A DNA stretch of 35,994 bases from Actinomycetota bacterium (GTDB lineage: Bacteria; Actinomycetota; Thermoleophilia; RBG-16-64-13): contig JAAYJE010000115.1 of assembly GCA_012523095.1 (NCBI GenBank), forward strand, positions 1-35,994. The letters run 5' to 3'. Below are positions 24,905 through 33,309 of the stretch, one piece after another (position 1 is the first letter of the stretch; every line of letters starts with the position of its first letter). The notes beneath the pieces are model-generated. The model was not told the origin of the DNA and searched no databases. It was given only the letters and a program-made list of their open reading frames with translations. Made by a program: the position numbers and the translations under genes.

Positions 24905-26368
24905 TTGATAAGAGTGAGACAGAAGCGCATCCCCGAAGAGGCGTTCATGGAGATGCGCAAGGAGGTGCTCGCCATCTGGCCCACCGGCAAAGAGGTGGAC
25001 CTCGAGGAGGCCGTCCGGTATCAACTGGCGCTACCCGACAGCAAGCGCTTCCACAAGGTGCTGCAGCGCATCCATGAGGAAGGTCGCATCTCGCTCTTCC
25101 CCCGGCAGGGTACCCCGCTGTTGGAGGACGAGATAGCCTTGATCCGGTCCCTCAACGAGCTGGACATCCATCTCTTGCCCTTCACCACCGACAGCTATAC
25201 CCGCAACCTGCAGCTGGACAAAGTCGAGCGGGGGCTGGAGGAGAGCGTCAGGACCGGTAGGCCGGCGCTCAACGGATGGCCCATCATCAATCACGGCGTC
25301 AAAATCAACCGGAAGGTCGTGGAGGCTTGTGACGGTGCCCTCGATCCACGCTCTTCGCGCATAGGCCAGAGCATGGTGGCCGAGATCGCCTTCGCCTCCG
25401 GCATGAACGCCTTCCCCAACAGCTTCTTCGGCTGGATCGCAGGCTACGACAAGAAAGCGACCGTGGAAGAGTGCATCGAGACCGCTCAGTACACCGGCCG
25501 TCTGATCGGCTACTACGCCGATCATGATGTGATCATCACCACAGACTGCCACGGCTGGTTGCCCAACTTCGTGATCCCCATGAGCGTCAACATGGCTACT
25601 CAGATCATCGAAAGCCTCATCTCGGCGGAGCAGGGCGTGAAGAGCGTCTTCCCGCAGGTGAACATCCAGGGTTGCCTGACTCAAGATCTGGCCGACATGC
25701 GGGTGCTGCCCAAGCTGATGAGGCGGTATCTCGACCGTTTCGGCCACAGTGATGTGATCATCCCCGGTGTGTTCGGCAGCCAGTCGCCGCTCTACCCCTT
25801 CCCGCAGGAGTTGGGAAGCGCTTTCGGCTACATCGGCTACACGGCGATGACCGCCGCTCTGGGCGGGGTGGACGTCTGCTCCGTCAAGACGGTCGACGAA
25901 GCGGCAGGAGTGCCCAGCGAGGACTCACACCGCGAGAGCTATCGGGCGGCGCAATGGATCTTTGGGGCGATGAAGGATCAACATTTCGAAGTCGACAACG
26001 AAGCCATCGACCGGGAGGAAGAGGTGGCGACCGTCGAGGTGACGGCTATCTTGGAGAGAGTGCTGGAGCTGGGCGACGGCGACGTGGCCGTCGGCACGGT
26101 GAAGGCGGTGGAGGCCGGAGTGCTGGACTCGCCCTTCTCCATCAACATCCACACAGCCGACAAGGTCTTGGGGATCAAAGACAGTGAAGGCATCACCCGC
26201 TACCTTGATTTCGGCAACCTGCCCATCCCGGAAGACATCAAGGACTTCCACCGGCAAAGAGTGGCCGAGCGGGAGAAGGCCGAGGGTCGGAAGATGGACT
26301 ACTACGCGGCCATCGAGGACTTCTGGGCCATAAGCAAAGGTAGGCTTAAGGGGACTGCTGGGAAATGA
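24905..26368 (+). CDS. Glutamate mutase epsilon-subunit-like protein
   Basis: 487 residues from a TTG with GGAGGGAC upstream, the same length as GlmE/MutE, the catalytic barrel subunit of B12-dependent glutamate mutase. Shared landmarks are V-L-A-I-W-P-T-G-K-E-V-D-L (about 21-33), F-P-R-Q-G (65-69), T-T-D-S-Y-T-R (94-100), A-E-Q-G-V-K-S near 243, G-D-V-A-V-G-T-V-K-A-V-E-A-G-V near 394, and Y-L-D-F-G-N-L-P-I near 440. From memory of the Clostridium enzyme, Arg100, Arg149 and Tyr181 are kept. Ser150, Pro171 and Trp177 replace the His, Glu and Tyr that help hold glutamate. No sigma (B12-binding) subunit or glutamate-mutase activator gene is in the window. It is probably a mutase-fold enzyme for another substrate, or one using a B12 partner encoded elsewhere. 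Confidence 0.85.
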   Translation: MIRVRQKRIPEEAFMEMRKEVLAIWPTGKEVDLEEAVRYQLALPDSKRFHKVLQRIHEEGRISLFPRQGTPLLEDEIALIRSLNELDIHLLPFTTDSYTRNLQLDKVERGLEESVRTGRPALNGWPIINHGVKINRKVVEACDGALDPRSSRIGQSMVAEIAFASGMNAFPNSFFGWIAGYDKKATVEECIETAQYTGRLIGYYADHDVIITTDCHGWLPNFVIPMSVNMATQIIESLISAEQGVKSVFPQVNIQGCLTQDLADMRVLPKLMRRYLDRFGHSDVIIPGVFGSQSPLYPFPQELGSAFGYIGYTAMTAALGGVDVCSVKTVDEAAGVPSEDSHRESYRAAQWIFGAMKDQHFEVDNEAIDREEEVATVEVTAILERVLELGDGDVAVGTVKAVEAGVLDSPFSINIHTADKVLGIKDSEGITRYLDFGNLPIPEDIKDFHRQRVAEREKAEGRKMDYYAAIEDFWAISKGRLKGTAGK

Positions 26369-26431
26369 AGGACCGCCGACAGGGCGTGATCTTGTATCTC
26401 GGCAGCCTAGACGGCCGGCAGGGGGTGTGAG

Positions 26432-27271
26432 ATGAGACTGGACGGCAAGGTGGCGATCGTGACCGGAGGCGGTACCGGCATCGGCCGGGCCGTCGCCGAA
26501 CGGTTCGTCGCTGATGGAGCTCTGGTCTGTGTGGCGGGTCGCAGGCTCGAGTTGTTGGAGGAGACTTCGGCGGCCCTGCCCGCCGGGTCTGTGAGGACCT
26601 GCGCGGCCGATGTCACTGAGCAGGCCGGTGTGACCGCGGTGGTCGAGACGGCGCTGTCGTTCGGCAGGGGACTGCACGTCCTTGTCAATAACGCCGGCAT
26701 GGACCAGCCCATGGCGGGCGTCGTGGATCTCGACCTCGAGCTGTGGAATCAGGTCGTGAAGGTGAACCTCACCGGACCCTTCCTCATGATGAAGGCCGTG
26801 ATCCCTCACATGGTCAAGACCGGCGGCGGTTCCATCATCAACATCTCATCGCTGGCGGGCCTGGTCAATCCGCCGGGATTGCCGGCCTACTGTGCGTCCA
26901 AGGGCGGTCTCATCAGCCTCACGAAGCAGGTGGCGGTGGACTACGGGGCGCACAACGTGCGCTGCAACGTGGTCTGTCCCGGGGCCACCAGAACCGAGAT
27001 GTTCGTGGCGGCCATGACGCCGTTCGCCGAGGATCGCGGCATGACTGTGGATGAGGTGTTCCGTGCCTTTGCGCAGGATACCCCGCTGCGGCGGGTGTCA
27101 GAGACCCGTGAGATAGGCGGGCTGTGCAGCTTCCTCGCAGGCGATGATTCCAGCTTTCTCACCGCGGCGGTGATCCCGCATGACGGCGGCGCCGTGGCGG
27201 TGGATGTGTCCGGAGCGGCCATCAACCGGTTGGCGGCTCAACGTGGCGGCATGAGGAGCGGGCGGACATGA
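26432..27271 (+). CDS. Short-chain dehydrogenase/reductase
   Basis: 279 residues. T-G-G-G-T-G-I-G (about 11-18), A-D-V near residue 63, N-N-A-G (about 88-91), N-I-S-S-L-A-G with the catalytic Ser, Y-C-A-S-K (Tyr/Lys, about 155-159), and C-P-G-A-T-R-T-E after it. The usual final D-G-G is present, followed by about 25 extra residues. It is the third and most distinct SDR of the window. Its stop overlaps the ATG of the flavoprotein gene by 4 nt (ATGA), so the two are co-translated and may act on the same intermediate, for example oxidation of a hydroxyl next to a double bond that the flavoprotein handles. Confidence 0.92.
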   Translation: MRLDGKVAIVTGGGTGIGRAVAERFVADGALVCVAGRRLELLEETSAALPAGSVRTCAADVTEQAGVTAVVETALSFGRGLHVLVNNAGMDQPMAGVVDLDLELWNQVVKVNLTGPFLMMKAVIPHMVKTGGGSIINISSLAGLVNPPGLPAYCASKGGLISLTKQVAVDYGAHNVRCNVVCPGATRTEMFVAAMTPFAEDRGMTVDEVFRAFAQDTPLRRVSETREIGGLCSFLAGDDSSFLTAAVIPHDGGAVAVDVSGAAINRLAAQRGGMRSGRT

Positions 27272-28788
27272 CTTCGAGCGCGGGACGGCGGACGGGCGGG
27301 AACGCGGCACATCGCGTGCCGGACGGCGCGGTGTCGGCCGCCCGGGCCGATGTGATCGTCATGGGCGGAGGTTGTGCCGGCCTTGCCGCTGCTCTTGCCG
27401 CCCGGGAGGCGGGTGCTCGTGTGATCCTGCTCGAGAAGAGACGGTCTCTAGGCGGGACCGCCAACTTCATCCAGGGCGTCTTCGCCGTGGAGAGCGAGAT
27501 GCAGAAGCGGGACTACATCGCTTACTCCTGCGAAGAGGCCTTGCGAAGCTTCATGGAATACAACCACTGGCTCGGGAACGCCGCCTTGGCACGGGTCTTG
27601 ATCGACCGCTCGGCCGGCACAATCGCATGGCTTCAGGACCTGGGTGTGGAGTTCACCGGGGTCACTATCAATATGCCCGACGCTCCCCGTACCTATCACG
27701 TGTTGAAAGGGGCGGGGCGCGGAATGGTGAGGGCCTTGGCCCGCGCGGCTCGGGCCCGCGGGGTTGACATCAGGACGAGTTCCCCGGTAGTAGGCGCCCT
27801 CACCGGTGACGACGGCCTCCTGCGCGGCGTGCGCGTCAAGACGGCCGGCCGCGCCGCCGACCTACCCTGTGGCGCCCTCATCATCGCCAGCGGCGGCTAC
27901 GCCAACAACAAGGAGTGGATCAAGGAGTACACGGGCTTTGACCTCGATGAGAATCTTTTCTCGGTCGGTAACGTCGGCAAGACGGGCGATGGCATCCGCT
28001 TGGCTTGGGAGATGGGGGCCGGGGCGGAGGGCATGGGGGTGCTCCAATTGCTCCGTGTTTCACCTTGGGGACGCGAGTTCCCCTTCATGAGCTCGGTCGA
28101 AGCCGCCTGTATCCAGCCGGTGCTCTGGGTCGACCCCCAGGGGCGGCGTTTCTGCGACGAAGGCATCGCCTTCTACGACACGTCCACAGGCAACGCCACC
28201 AAGCGCTTCAGGTACGGGTGCACCTGGACCGTCTTCGACGACAACCTCAAACGCCATTTCATTGAAGAGGGTCTCGACCGGGGTATGACGCAGCGGATCC
28301 TGCCCGGCCACCGGCTGCACGATCTGGACGAGGTCCTCAAGCGCCTCGTCGCGCTGGGATCCCCCGGTCTGGTATCGGCGGACTCCGTGGAAGGACTGGC
28401 CGTCAAGATGCAGGTCGACCCCACTGTGCTGGCTGCCACGGTGGCGGAGTACAACCGGGCCTGTGAGAAAGGCCACGACCCGCTGTTCGGCAAAGACCCC
28501 AAGTATCTGCGGCCGCTCCGTGGCCCCATGTTCTATGCTGCCCAAGCCCGCACCGTCTTTCTCGGCACCCTAGGCGGCATACGAGTCGGTGCGCGTTGTG
28601 AGGTCGTCGATGAGATGGATCGCGTCCTCTCCGGCCTCTACGCGGCCGGCAACGACGTCGGCGGTCTCCATGCGGAGAGCTACAGCATGAGGGATACCTC
28701 GGGTATCGCCTCGACTTTTGCTCTGGTGGGGGGGCGCATTGCCGGTGAGAACTCGGCGGCCTACGTCAAGACGCCCGGGAGGGTGTAG
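27268..28788 (+). CDS. FAD-dependent oxidoreductase, fumarate-reductase flavoprotein family
   Basis: 506 residues, FAD_binding_2 type. After about 25 lead residues comes the dinucleotide loop V-M-G-G-G-C-A-G-L-A-A (about 31-41), E-K-R near 57, and G-G-T-A-N (about 64-68). The substrate-domain region contains G-A-G-R-G-M-V-R-A near 151. The second FAD motif is L-G-T-L-G-G-I-R-V near 433, then L-Y-A-A-G-N-D-V-G-G (about 454-463). No heme, FMN-attachment domain or signal peptide is visible, so it is a soluble single-domain enzyme. The family reduces or desaturates C=C bonds next to carbonyl or carboxyl groups (fumarate, urocanate, ketosteroids, enoates). It is coupled to an SDR upstream and a MoaD-like gene 2 nt downstream. 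Confidence 0.9.
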   Translation: MTSSAGRRTGGNAAHRVPDGAVSAARADVIVMGGGCAGLAAALAAREAGARVILLEKRRSLGGTANFIQGVFAVESEMQKRDYIAYSCEEALRSFMEYNHWLGNAALARVLIDRSAGTIAWLQDLGVEFTGVTINMPDAPRTYHVLKGAGRGMVRALARAARARGVDIRTSSPVVGALTGDDGLLRGVRVKTAGRAADLPCGALIIASGGYANNKEWIKEYTGFDLDENLFSVGNVGKTGDGIRLAWEMGAGAEGMGVLQLLRVSPWGREFPFMSSVEAACIQPVLWVDPQGRRFCDEGIAFYDTSTGNATKRFRYGCTWTVFDDNLKRHFIEEGLDRGMTQRILPGHRLHDLDEVLKRLVALGSPGLVSADSVEGLAVKMQVDPTVLAATVAEYNRACEKGHDPLFGKDPKYLRPLRGPMFYAAQARTVFLGTLGGIRVGARCEVVDEMDRVLSGLYAAGNDVGGLHAESYSMRDTSGIASTFALVGGRIAGENSAAYVKTPGRV

Positions 28789-28790
28789 GC

Positions 28791-29069
28791 ATGGCGATCG
28801 ACGTCAGGATGATCGGCGATCTGCGCAGGCTGGCGGGAGCGGGATCGGTGGAGCTGGAGGGCGTCGGGTGGATCATCGGAGCGGCCGTGGACGAGGTCCT
28901 CCGCCGCTTTCCTCGCCTCGGCGAGAGCTTCTTCGACGAAAAGGGCGGGTTGCGGTATTCGGGGATGGTGGTCAGAAACGGCCGGTCGGTGACGTGGCCG
29001 CGAGACAGAGATGTAGCCGTCCAGGACGGCGATGAACCGGTGTTGATGCGATTCATGGCAGGCGGCTGA
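28791..29069 (+). CDS. MoaD/ThiS-like beta-grasp protein with C-terminal diglycine
   Basis: 92 residues. It begins I-D-V-R-M-I-G-D-L-R-R-L-A, the usual first strand and loop of MoaD-type proteins. It has the helix A-V-D-E-V-L-R-R-F-P-R-L, then V-V-R-N-G-R-S-V and D-G-D-E-P-V-L-M-R-F, and ends exactly in A-G-G. The exposed terminal Gly-Gly is the adenylation and thiocarboxylation site in MoaD, ThiS and archaeal SAMP proteins. It is 2 nt behind the flavoprotein gene and is the last gene before the second importer. It could supply sulfur for the Mo cofactor used by the molybdopterin enzyme, act in another sulfur transfer, or modify a protein. No MoaE or E1-like enzyme is nearby. Confidence 0.75.
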   Translation: MAIDVRMIGDLRRLAGAGSVELEGVGWIIGAAVDEVLRRFPRLGESFFDEKGGLRYSGMVVRNGRSVTWPRDRDVAVQDGDEPVLMRFMAGG

Positions 29070-29223
29070 AGGCGCCCGGGTCGCGGACGTTGATGACAGT
29101 TCTGAGGGTCAAGTACTTTGAGGCGTGTGAAAGGGGGTTGTAGGAGAGGGGAGGCAAGCGTGGCACAACGTGTAACCCACTACGTGATACAGGCTGTGAA
29201 CGGCATCCAAGAAGGGGATTGAC

Positions 29224-30507
29224 ATGAGAAAGACGAAATGGGGGCTGTGTCTTATCCTGCTGGTGTTGGTGCTTGGGCTGGTGACGGTCCTGGCCGCCTG
29301 CGGTGACAACAAGGATACTACGACCACCACGGCGCAGGCTCCCACCGAGACGACTGCGCAGGCCCCCACCGAGACGACCGCTCCGGTATCGAGTGAACCC
29401 ACAACTCCCGTCCCGACCGAAACGCTCCGTATCGGCGCCATTCTGTCGCTGTCCGACTGGTACTCGGTCGTCGATGCGGCCGATAAGGTCGACCTTGAAT
29501 ACGTGGCGCAGATGATCAACGACGACGGCGGCATCCAGGTCCAGGGCAAGAACTACAAGATCGAGCTGGTCATCGAGGACGGCAAGAGCTCCCTCGACGG
29601 TAACACCGCGGCCGCCACGAAGCTCGTCTTGGACGAGAAACTCTCGTTCGTGGTCGGCCCAGGCGCGTTCTTCAACCTGGCCACCACCCCGATCTTCGAA
29701 CAGAACAAGGTTCTGCACGTGGCCAACTACAACGGACTCAACCCGGCCGAGATGAACAAGGATACGACGTACGCGTTCCTAGGTCTCGACCCGATCACGC
29801 AGGCCAATGCCGAACTGAAGTCCCTCATGCTCTACTACCCGGATGTCAAGACCGTGTGTCTGGCGACTGAGGATGCGACCTACCCGGCCTTCGAGCCGCA
29901 TTTCAACGCCCTCGTCGAGAGACTTGGTCTGACCCTTTCCGGCCCGCCGGTCCTATTCGCCACCAATGCTGAGGACTACAACCCCGTGGCCTCCAAGATC
30001 AAGGCCCAGAACCCGGACGCCGTGTGGATGCCCGTTGCTATCGACCCGTCCTACTTCGGCATCACCAAGGGCCTGCGTACGTTGGGGTATGAAGGCCCCC
30101 TCAGCTTCCCGATCGACGCCCCCTCGGTGACCGGCGCTCTCGGCGACGTGGCCACCGGTATCGTCGGCGTTCTCAGCAAGCAGATCATCGACCCGAATAT
30201 CTCAGCGCCGATGAAGAGGCTGCTGGAGATGGGCGATCCTGATCGGCACGTGTTCGGCTTGGGGCCGAACGCCCTTTACATCTTGGCGCACGCCATACAG
30301 GCTGCCGACAGTCTGGATCCGACCGAGGTCAGGGATCACTGGGAGACCATGACCAGCATCCCGACCTTGTACGGTGAAGGGTTCCCGAGCGGGAGTCAGT
30401 TGTTCGGTCTTGCGAGCCATGCCTGGGCTCATCCCATCCCGGTCGCACTCGTCGATAACGGACAGGTGGAGTACAAACCTTGGATCATCCCAGATGTGAC
30501 CCCTTGA
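29224..30507 (+). CDS. Branched-chain-type ABC importer, substrate-binding lipoprotein 2
   Basis: 427 residues. The signal peptide ends with lipobox L-A-A-C at about 25-28. A long Thr/Pro/Ala linker with a 24-nt repeat (about 32-60) tethers a type I periplasmic-binding fold that starts L-R-I-G-A-I-L-S-L-S-D-W-Y. The binding domain is only distantly similar to the first binding protein, so it probably prefers another ligand. The first substrate loop carries Asp-Trp-Tyr in place of the usual Thr-Gly of amino-acid binders. That argues against a plain leucine-type ligand, but this is inference. It lies 154 nt after the MoaD-like gene. No convincing promoter was found in that gap, where only a weak TTGATG...TACTTT pair is visible. 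Confidence 0.92.
   Translation: MRKTKWGLCLILLVLVLGLVTVLAACGDNKDTTTTTAQAPTETTAQAPTETTAPVSSEPTTPVPTETLRIGAILSLSDWYSVVDAADKVDLEYVAQMINDDGGIQVQGKNYKIELVIEDGKSSLDGNTAAATKLVLDEKLSFVVGPGAFFNLATTPIFEQNKVLHVANYNGLNPAEMNKDTTYAFLGLDPITQANAELKSLMLYYPDVKTVCLATEDATYPAFEPHFNALVERLGLTLSGPPVLFATNAEDYNPVASKIKAQNPDAVWMPVAIDPSYFGITKGLRTLGYEGPLSFPIDAPSVTGALGDVATGIVGVLSKQIIDPNISAPMKRLLEMGDPDRHVFGLGPNALYILAHAIQAADSLDPTEVRDHWETMTSIPTLYGEGFPSGSQLFGLASHAWAHPIPVALVDNGQVEYKPWIIPDVTP
29329..29376 (+). repeat. 24-nt tandem repeat in the lipoprotein linker
   Basis: Two 24-nt units, differing at two third codon positions, each encode T-A-Q-A-P-T-E-T. They lengthen the flexible tether between membrane anchor and binding domain. 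Confidence 0.8.
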
Positions 30508-30514
30508 TCGAGAA

Positions 30515-30535
30515 CAGCCGGCCTACAGCCGGCTG
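30515..30535 (+). terminator. Hairpin just after the second binding-protein gene
   Basis: CAGCCGGC and GCCGGCTG pair perfectly (8 bp) around a CTACA loop, 7 nt past the stop codon. There is no T-tract, so it looks like a partial terminator or mRNA 3'-end protector. Confidence 0.5.
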
Positions 30536-30549
30536 ACGGCGCGAAAGGA

Positions 30550-30633
30550 GCCGGCCGGCGCGGGAGGCGCCTTGTGACGCGGGAAGCATCCCAGGGATGC
30601 GAGGCAGTATGCGCCCGCTCCGCGCCGGCCGGC
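30550..30633. repeat. Long 14-bp inverted repeat before the second permease gene
   Basis: GCCGGCCGGCGCGG (30550-30563) and CCGCGCCGGCCGGC (30620-30633) are perfect complements, enclosing a smaller hairpin (GCATCC/GGATGC) at 30586-30600. With the hairpin just upstream, the whole 172-nt gap is highly structured. Confidence 0.55.
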
Positions 30634-30679
30634 CCGCTGTTCGTGAACGACCACAAACACGACCTGATTGGTTGGAAGC

Positions 30680-31534
30680 GTGGAAACTGTAGTTCAGACG
30701 GTGATCAACGTAGTCCTGCTAGGGGTGGTCTACATCCTCATGGGTGTGGGATTCGCCTTCATCCTCAACCTGTTGGGCATCTTCAACCTGGCGCACGGCG
30801 CCATCTTCGTGTCCGCTGCCTACGGCTGCTACCTCATGGTGGTCAAGCTCGGCCTACCCGGGTTCGTGGCTTTTCCGTTGACCGTCCTAGCGGCTGCTGC
30901 GTTCGGAGTACTCGTGGAAAGGTTCCTGTTCAGACCCATGAAAGCCGATTTCAACCGCACCATCATGGTCTGCATCGCCCTTTCTACCATCTTGGTGACC
31001 ACCTTCAACCGCTTCATGGGCACCAGGGCGCTCTCCATACCTCCCTTCATCGCCGGGACCACCGGTATCGGCCCCTACAAAGTCGAGACCGACCGGATCC
31101 TGGCTTTCTGTATCGGTATCGTCATTCTCGTCGCGATCATCCTGTTCGTCGACCGCTCTCGGTGGGGCGCCAGGATGCAGGCAGTCACCCAGAACAGGGA
31201 GGGAGCGGCTCTGCAGGGCATACGTTTCGGCCAGATCGCAGCCATCGCCGTTGCCGTTGGTTTCGGGCTTGCCGCCATCGGCGGGGTGTTCATGGGCACG
31301 TTGTACAACCTGACGCCGTTCGTTGGCGACGTTACGCTCATCAAAGTCCTGATGCTCGTGATCCTGGCGGGATTGGGCAGTTTCAACGGCATCTTCTATG
31401 TCGGGGCTCTGCTGGGCGTGCTCTACGGGGCTCTGCCGGTAGTCCTCAACGGGGCGGTGGTCGATGCTCTGGCGTCGATCATGGTCCTTGCTTTGCTGAT
31501 CATCCGGCCTCGGGGGTTCTTCGGCCATGAATGA
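30680..31534 (+). CDS. livH: ABC importer permease, LivH type (system 2)
   Basis: 284 residues from GTG 30680 (M-E-T-V-V-Q-T-V-I-N). A TTG at 30668 would add four residues but has no ribosome site. About eight membrane helices with the family landmarks L-G-I-F-N-L-A-H-G-A-I-F (about 34-45), the ATPase-contact loop A-V-T-Q-N-R-E-G-A-A-L-Q-G-I (about 173-186), and L-A-G-L-G-S-F-N-G near 238. It is clearly a paralogue of the first LivH, not an identical copy. It overlaps the LivM gene by 8 nt and is separated from its binding protein by a structured gap, exactly as in system 1. Confidence 0.92.
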   Translation: METVVQTVINVVLLGVVYILMGVGFAFILNLLGIFNLAHGAIFVSAAYGCYLMVVKLGLPGFVAFPLTVLAAAAFGVLVERFLFRPMKADFNRTIMVCIALSTILVTTFNRFMGTRALSIPPFIAGTTGIGPYKVETDRILAFCIGIVILVAIILFVDRSRWGARMQAVTQNREGAALQGIRFGQIAAIAVAVGFGLAAIGGVFMGTLYNLTPFVGDVTLIKVLMLVILAGLGSFNGIFYVGALLGVLYGALPVVLNGAVVDALASIMVLALLIIRPRGFFGHE

Positions 31535-32564
31535 GGTGATGAACATCAGTCCGGCGGTCGAAGAGAGCACAGCTACTGGAGAGACGTCCAGGACGAAGGC
31601 CCGACGTTGGCCCGGTATGAGCGTGGTGGGGGCGCTCTTCATCGTGCTCGCGTTGCTTCCTTTGGGGATATCCGGCTCGTATTACATGCACGTCTTGATC
31701 CTCACGTTCGTCTATGTCGCCATCGCGAGTTCGTGGCGCGTGGTCTCTATATCGGGGCAATTCAATATCGCCATCGGCGCCTTCATGGGTATAGGCGCGT
31801 ATGCAGCCGCGATACCCTCCGTCTGGCTGCATTGGCCGCCGTGGGTGACCATCCCGCTGGGCGCCGTCGCAGCGACCATCTTGGGCGCCGCGCTGGCCTT
31901 CCCGTTTGCGCGTCTGCGGACCATCTACTACGCGATGGGAACGCTCTTCTTGGGCTATGTCGTCATCAATCTCATCACGGCGGGCGGCAAGACGACCGGC
32001 ATGAGCACAGGGCTCGGCGGAGTGCAGCCGCTGTTCGGCGATCGCAGGTACTACTATTACCTGACCCTCGGGTTGATGATAGTCAGCATGTTCTCCATGT
32101 ACAGGTTCGAATTCAGCCGGATAGGCGTCAGGATGAAGGCCGTGTCGCAGTCGCACCAGGTGGCTGCGAGCGTCGGTATCGGAGAGAGGCGCAACCGCAT
32201 CCTGGCGGTCGCGTTCGGCAGTTTCTTCGCCGGTCTTATGGGCGCCGTCTACTGCCATTACCAGGGAGTCGCTTCACCGAGCAGTTACGGTCTGGGCGCG
32301 ACGCTCTGGATCATAATGTACGTTCTCGTCGGCGGCATCAACAGCTTCTGGGGACCCGCAGTCGGCGTGGGGATACTCATGGTCATCCCCGAGTTCTTCT
32401 TCCGCGATCTGAAGGGCGATCTTCCGTACGTCACGGCCGCCATACTGCTCATCATCGCTTTCACCATGCCGGAAGGCATAGTGGGGTTGCTGAAGCTGGC
32501 AAGAGATCGAGTCTTCGCTCGACTCCGCAGGAAGGAGGTGGACCTCGATGCTTCTGGAGGTTGA
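31527..32564 (+). CDS. livM: ABC importer permease, LivM type (system 2)
   Basis: 345 residues. An N-terminal cytoplasmic stretch of about 30 residues precedes a multi-helix membrane region with S-S-W-R-V-V-S-I-S-G-Q-F-N-I-A-I near 65-80 and R-L-R-T-I-Y-Y-A-M-G near 131. The contact loop is K-A-V-S-Q-S-H-Q-V-A-A-S-V-G-I near 206-220. The canonical His-Gly after the S-G-Q segment in LivM is replaced by Ile-Gly, a small deviation. The ATG is inside the LivH end and the stop overlaps the LivG start by 17 nt. Confidence 0.91.
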   Translation: MNEVMNISPAVEESTATGETSRTKARRWPGMSVVGALFIVLALLPLGISGSYYMHVLILTFVYVAIASSWRVVSISGQFNIAIGAFMGIGAYAAAIPSVWLHWPPWVTIPLGAVAATILGAALAFPFARLRTIYYAMGTLFLGYVVINLITAGGKTTGMSTGLGGVQPLFGDRRYYYYLTLGLMIVSMFSMYRFEFSRIGVRMKAVSQSHQVAASVGIGERRNRILAVAFGSFFAGLMGAVYCHYQGVASPSSYGLGATLWIIMYVLVGGINSFWGPAVGVGILMVIPEFFFRDLKGDLPYVTAAILLIIAFTMPEGIVGLLKLARDRVFARLRRKEVDLDASGG

Positions 32565-33309
32565 GCATCTGACCAAGAATTTCGGCGGTCTCTCCGCAGT
32601 GAACGATTTCGACATCCAGGTGGCTGAGGGCGAGATCGTGGGTCTGATCGGCCCCAACGGGGCCGGCAAGAGCACGGTCTTCAACCTCATCACCGGCGTA
32701 CTCCCCGTCACGAGCGGCAGGGTCATGTTCGACGGGTGCGATATCACGCGCAGGCAGCCTGAACAGGTCGCGCGACTGGGCATCGGGAGAACGTTCCAGC
32801 TCAACCCGCTGTTCCATGAGTTCACCGTCTTGGAGAACGTCACCTCGTCGTTCGAGCTCCATCCCTACTCCAGTCTGTTCGACATCTTCTTCAGCACCAG
32901 AAAGTACCGTCGTAACGAGGCCTTCATCCAGGAGAAGGCGCACGAGATACTGGAGTTGGTGGGCCTATCGGAGGAGGCCGATGAGTTGGCCAAGAACCTC
33001 GCTCACGGTCACCAGAAGATGCTGGGCGTGGCTCGGGCGCTCGCCACCAAGCCACGGCTGCTCCTCCTGGACGAGCCCCTGGCCGGTATGAACCCGGGGG
33101 AGATAAAGTACAGTCTGGATGCGATCCGCGACATGCGCGCTAACGGGATGACCGTGCTCATCGTGGAGCACAACATGCAGATCTTGAGCCTCTGCGACCG
33201 TGTGGTGGTGATCGGTTTCGGCAAGAAGATCACCGAGGGCCTCCCTGGGGAGGTCCGGGCCAACGCGGAAGTCATCTCCGCATACTTCGGAGCCGACTAT
33301 GTTTGCTGA
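32548..33309 (+). CDS. livG: ABC importer ATPase, LivG type (system 2)
   Basis: 253 residues. Walker A G-P-N-G-A-G-K-S-T (about 35-43), signature L-A-H-G-H-Q-K-M-L (about 150-158), Walker B L-L-L-L-D-E-P (about 169-175), then L-A-G-M-N-P and the switch E-H-N-M. The ATG has AAGGAGGTGG about eight bases upstream, within the LivM coding region. The stop overlaps the LivF start by 11 nt. It is similar in length and order to the system 1 copy but differs throughout, so the two operons duplicated long ago or were acquired separately. Confidence 0.94.
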   Translation: MLLEVEHLTKNFGGLSAVNDFDIQVAEGEIVGLIGPNGAGKSTVFNLITGVLPVTSGRVMFDGCDITRRQPEQVARLGIGRTFQLNPLFHEFTVLENVTSSFELHPYSSLFDIFFSTRKYRRNEAFIQEKAHEILELVGLSEEADELAKNLAHGHQKMLGVARALATKPRLLLLDEPLAGMNPGEIKYSLDAIRDMRANGMTVLIVEHNMQILSLCDRVVVIGFGKKITEGLPGEVRANAEVISAYFGADYVC

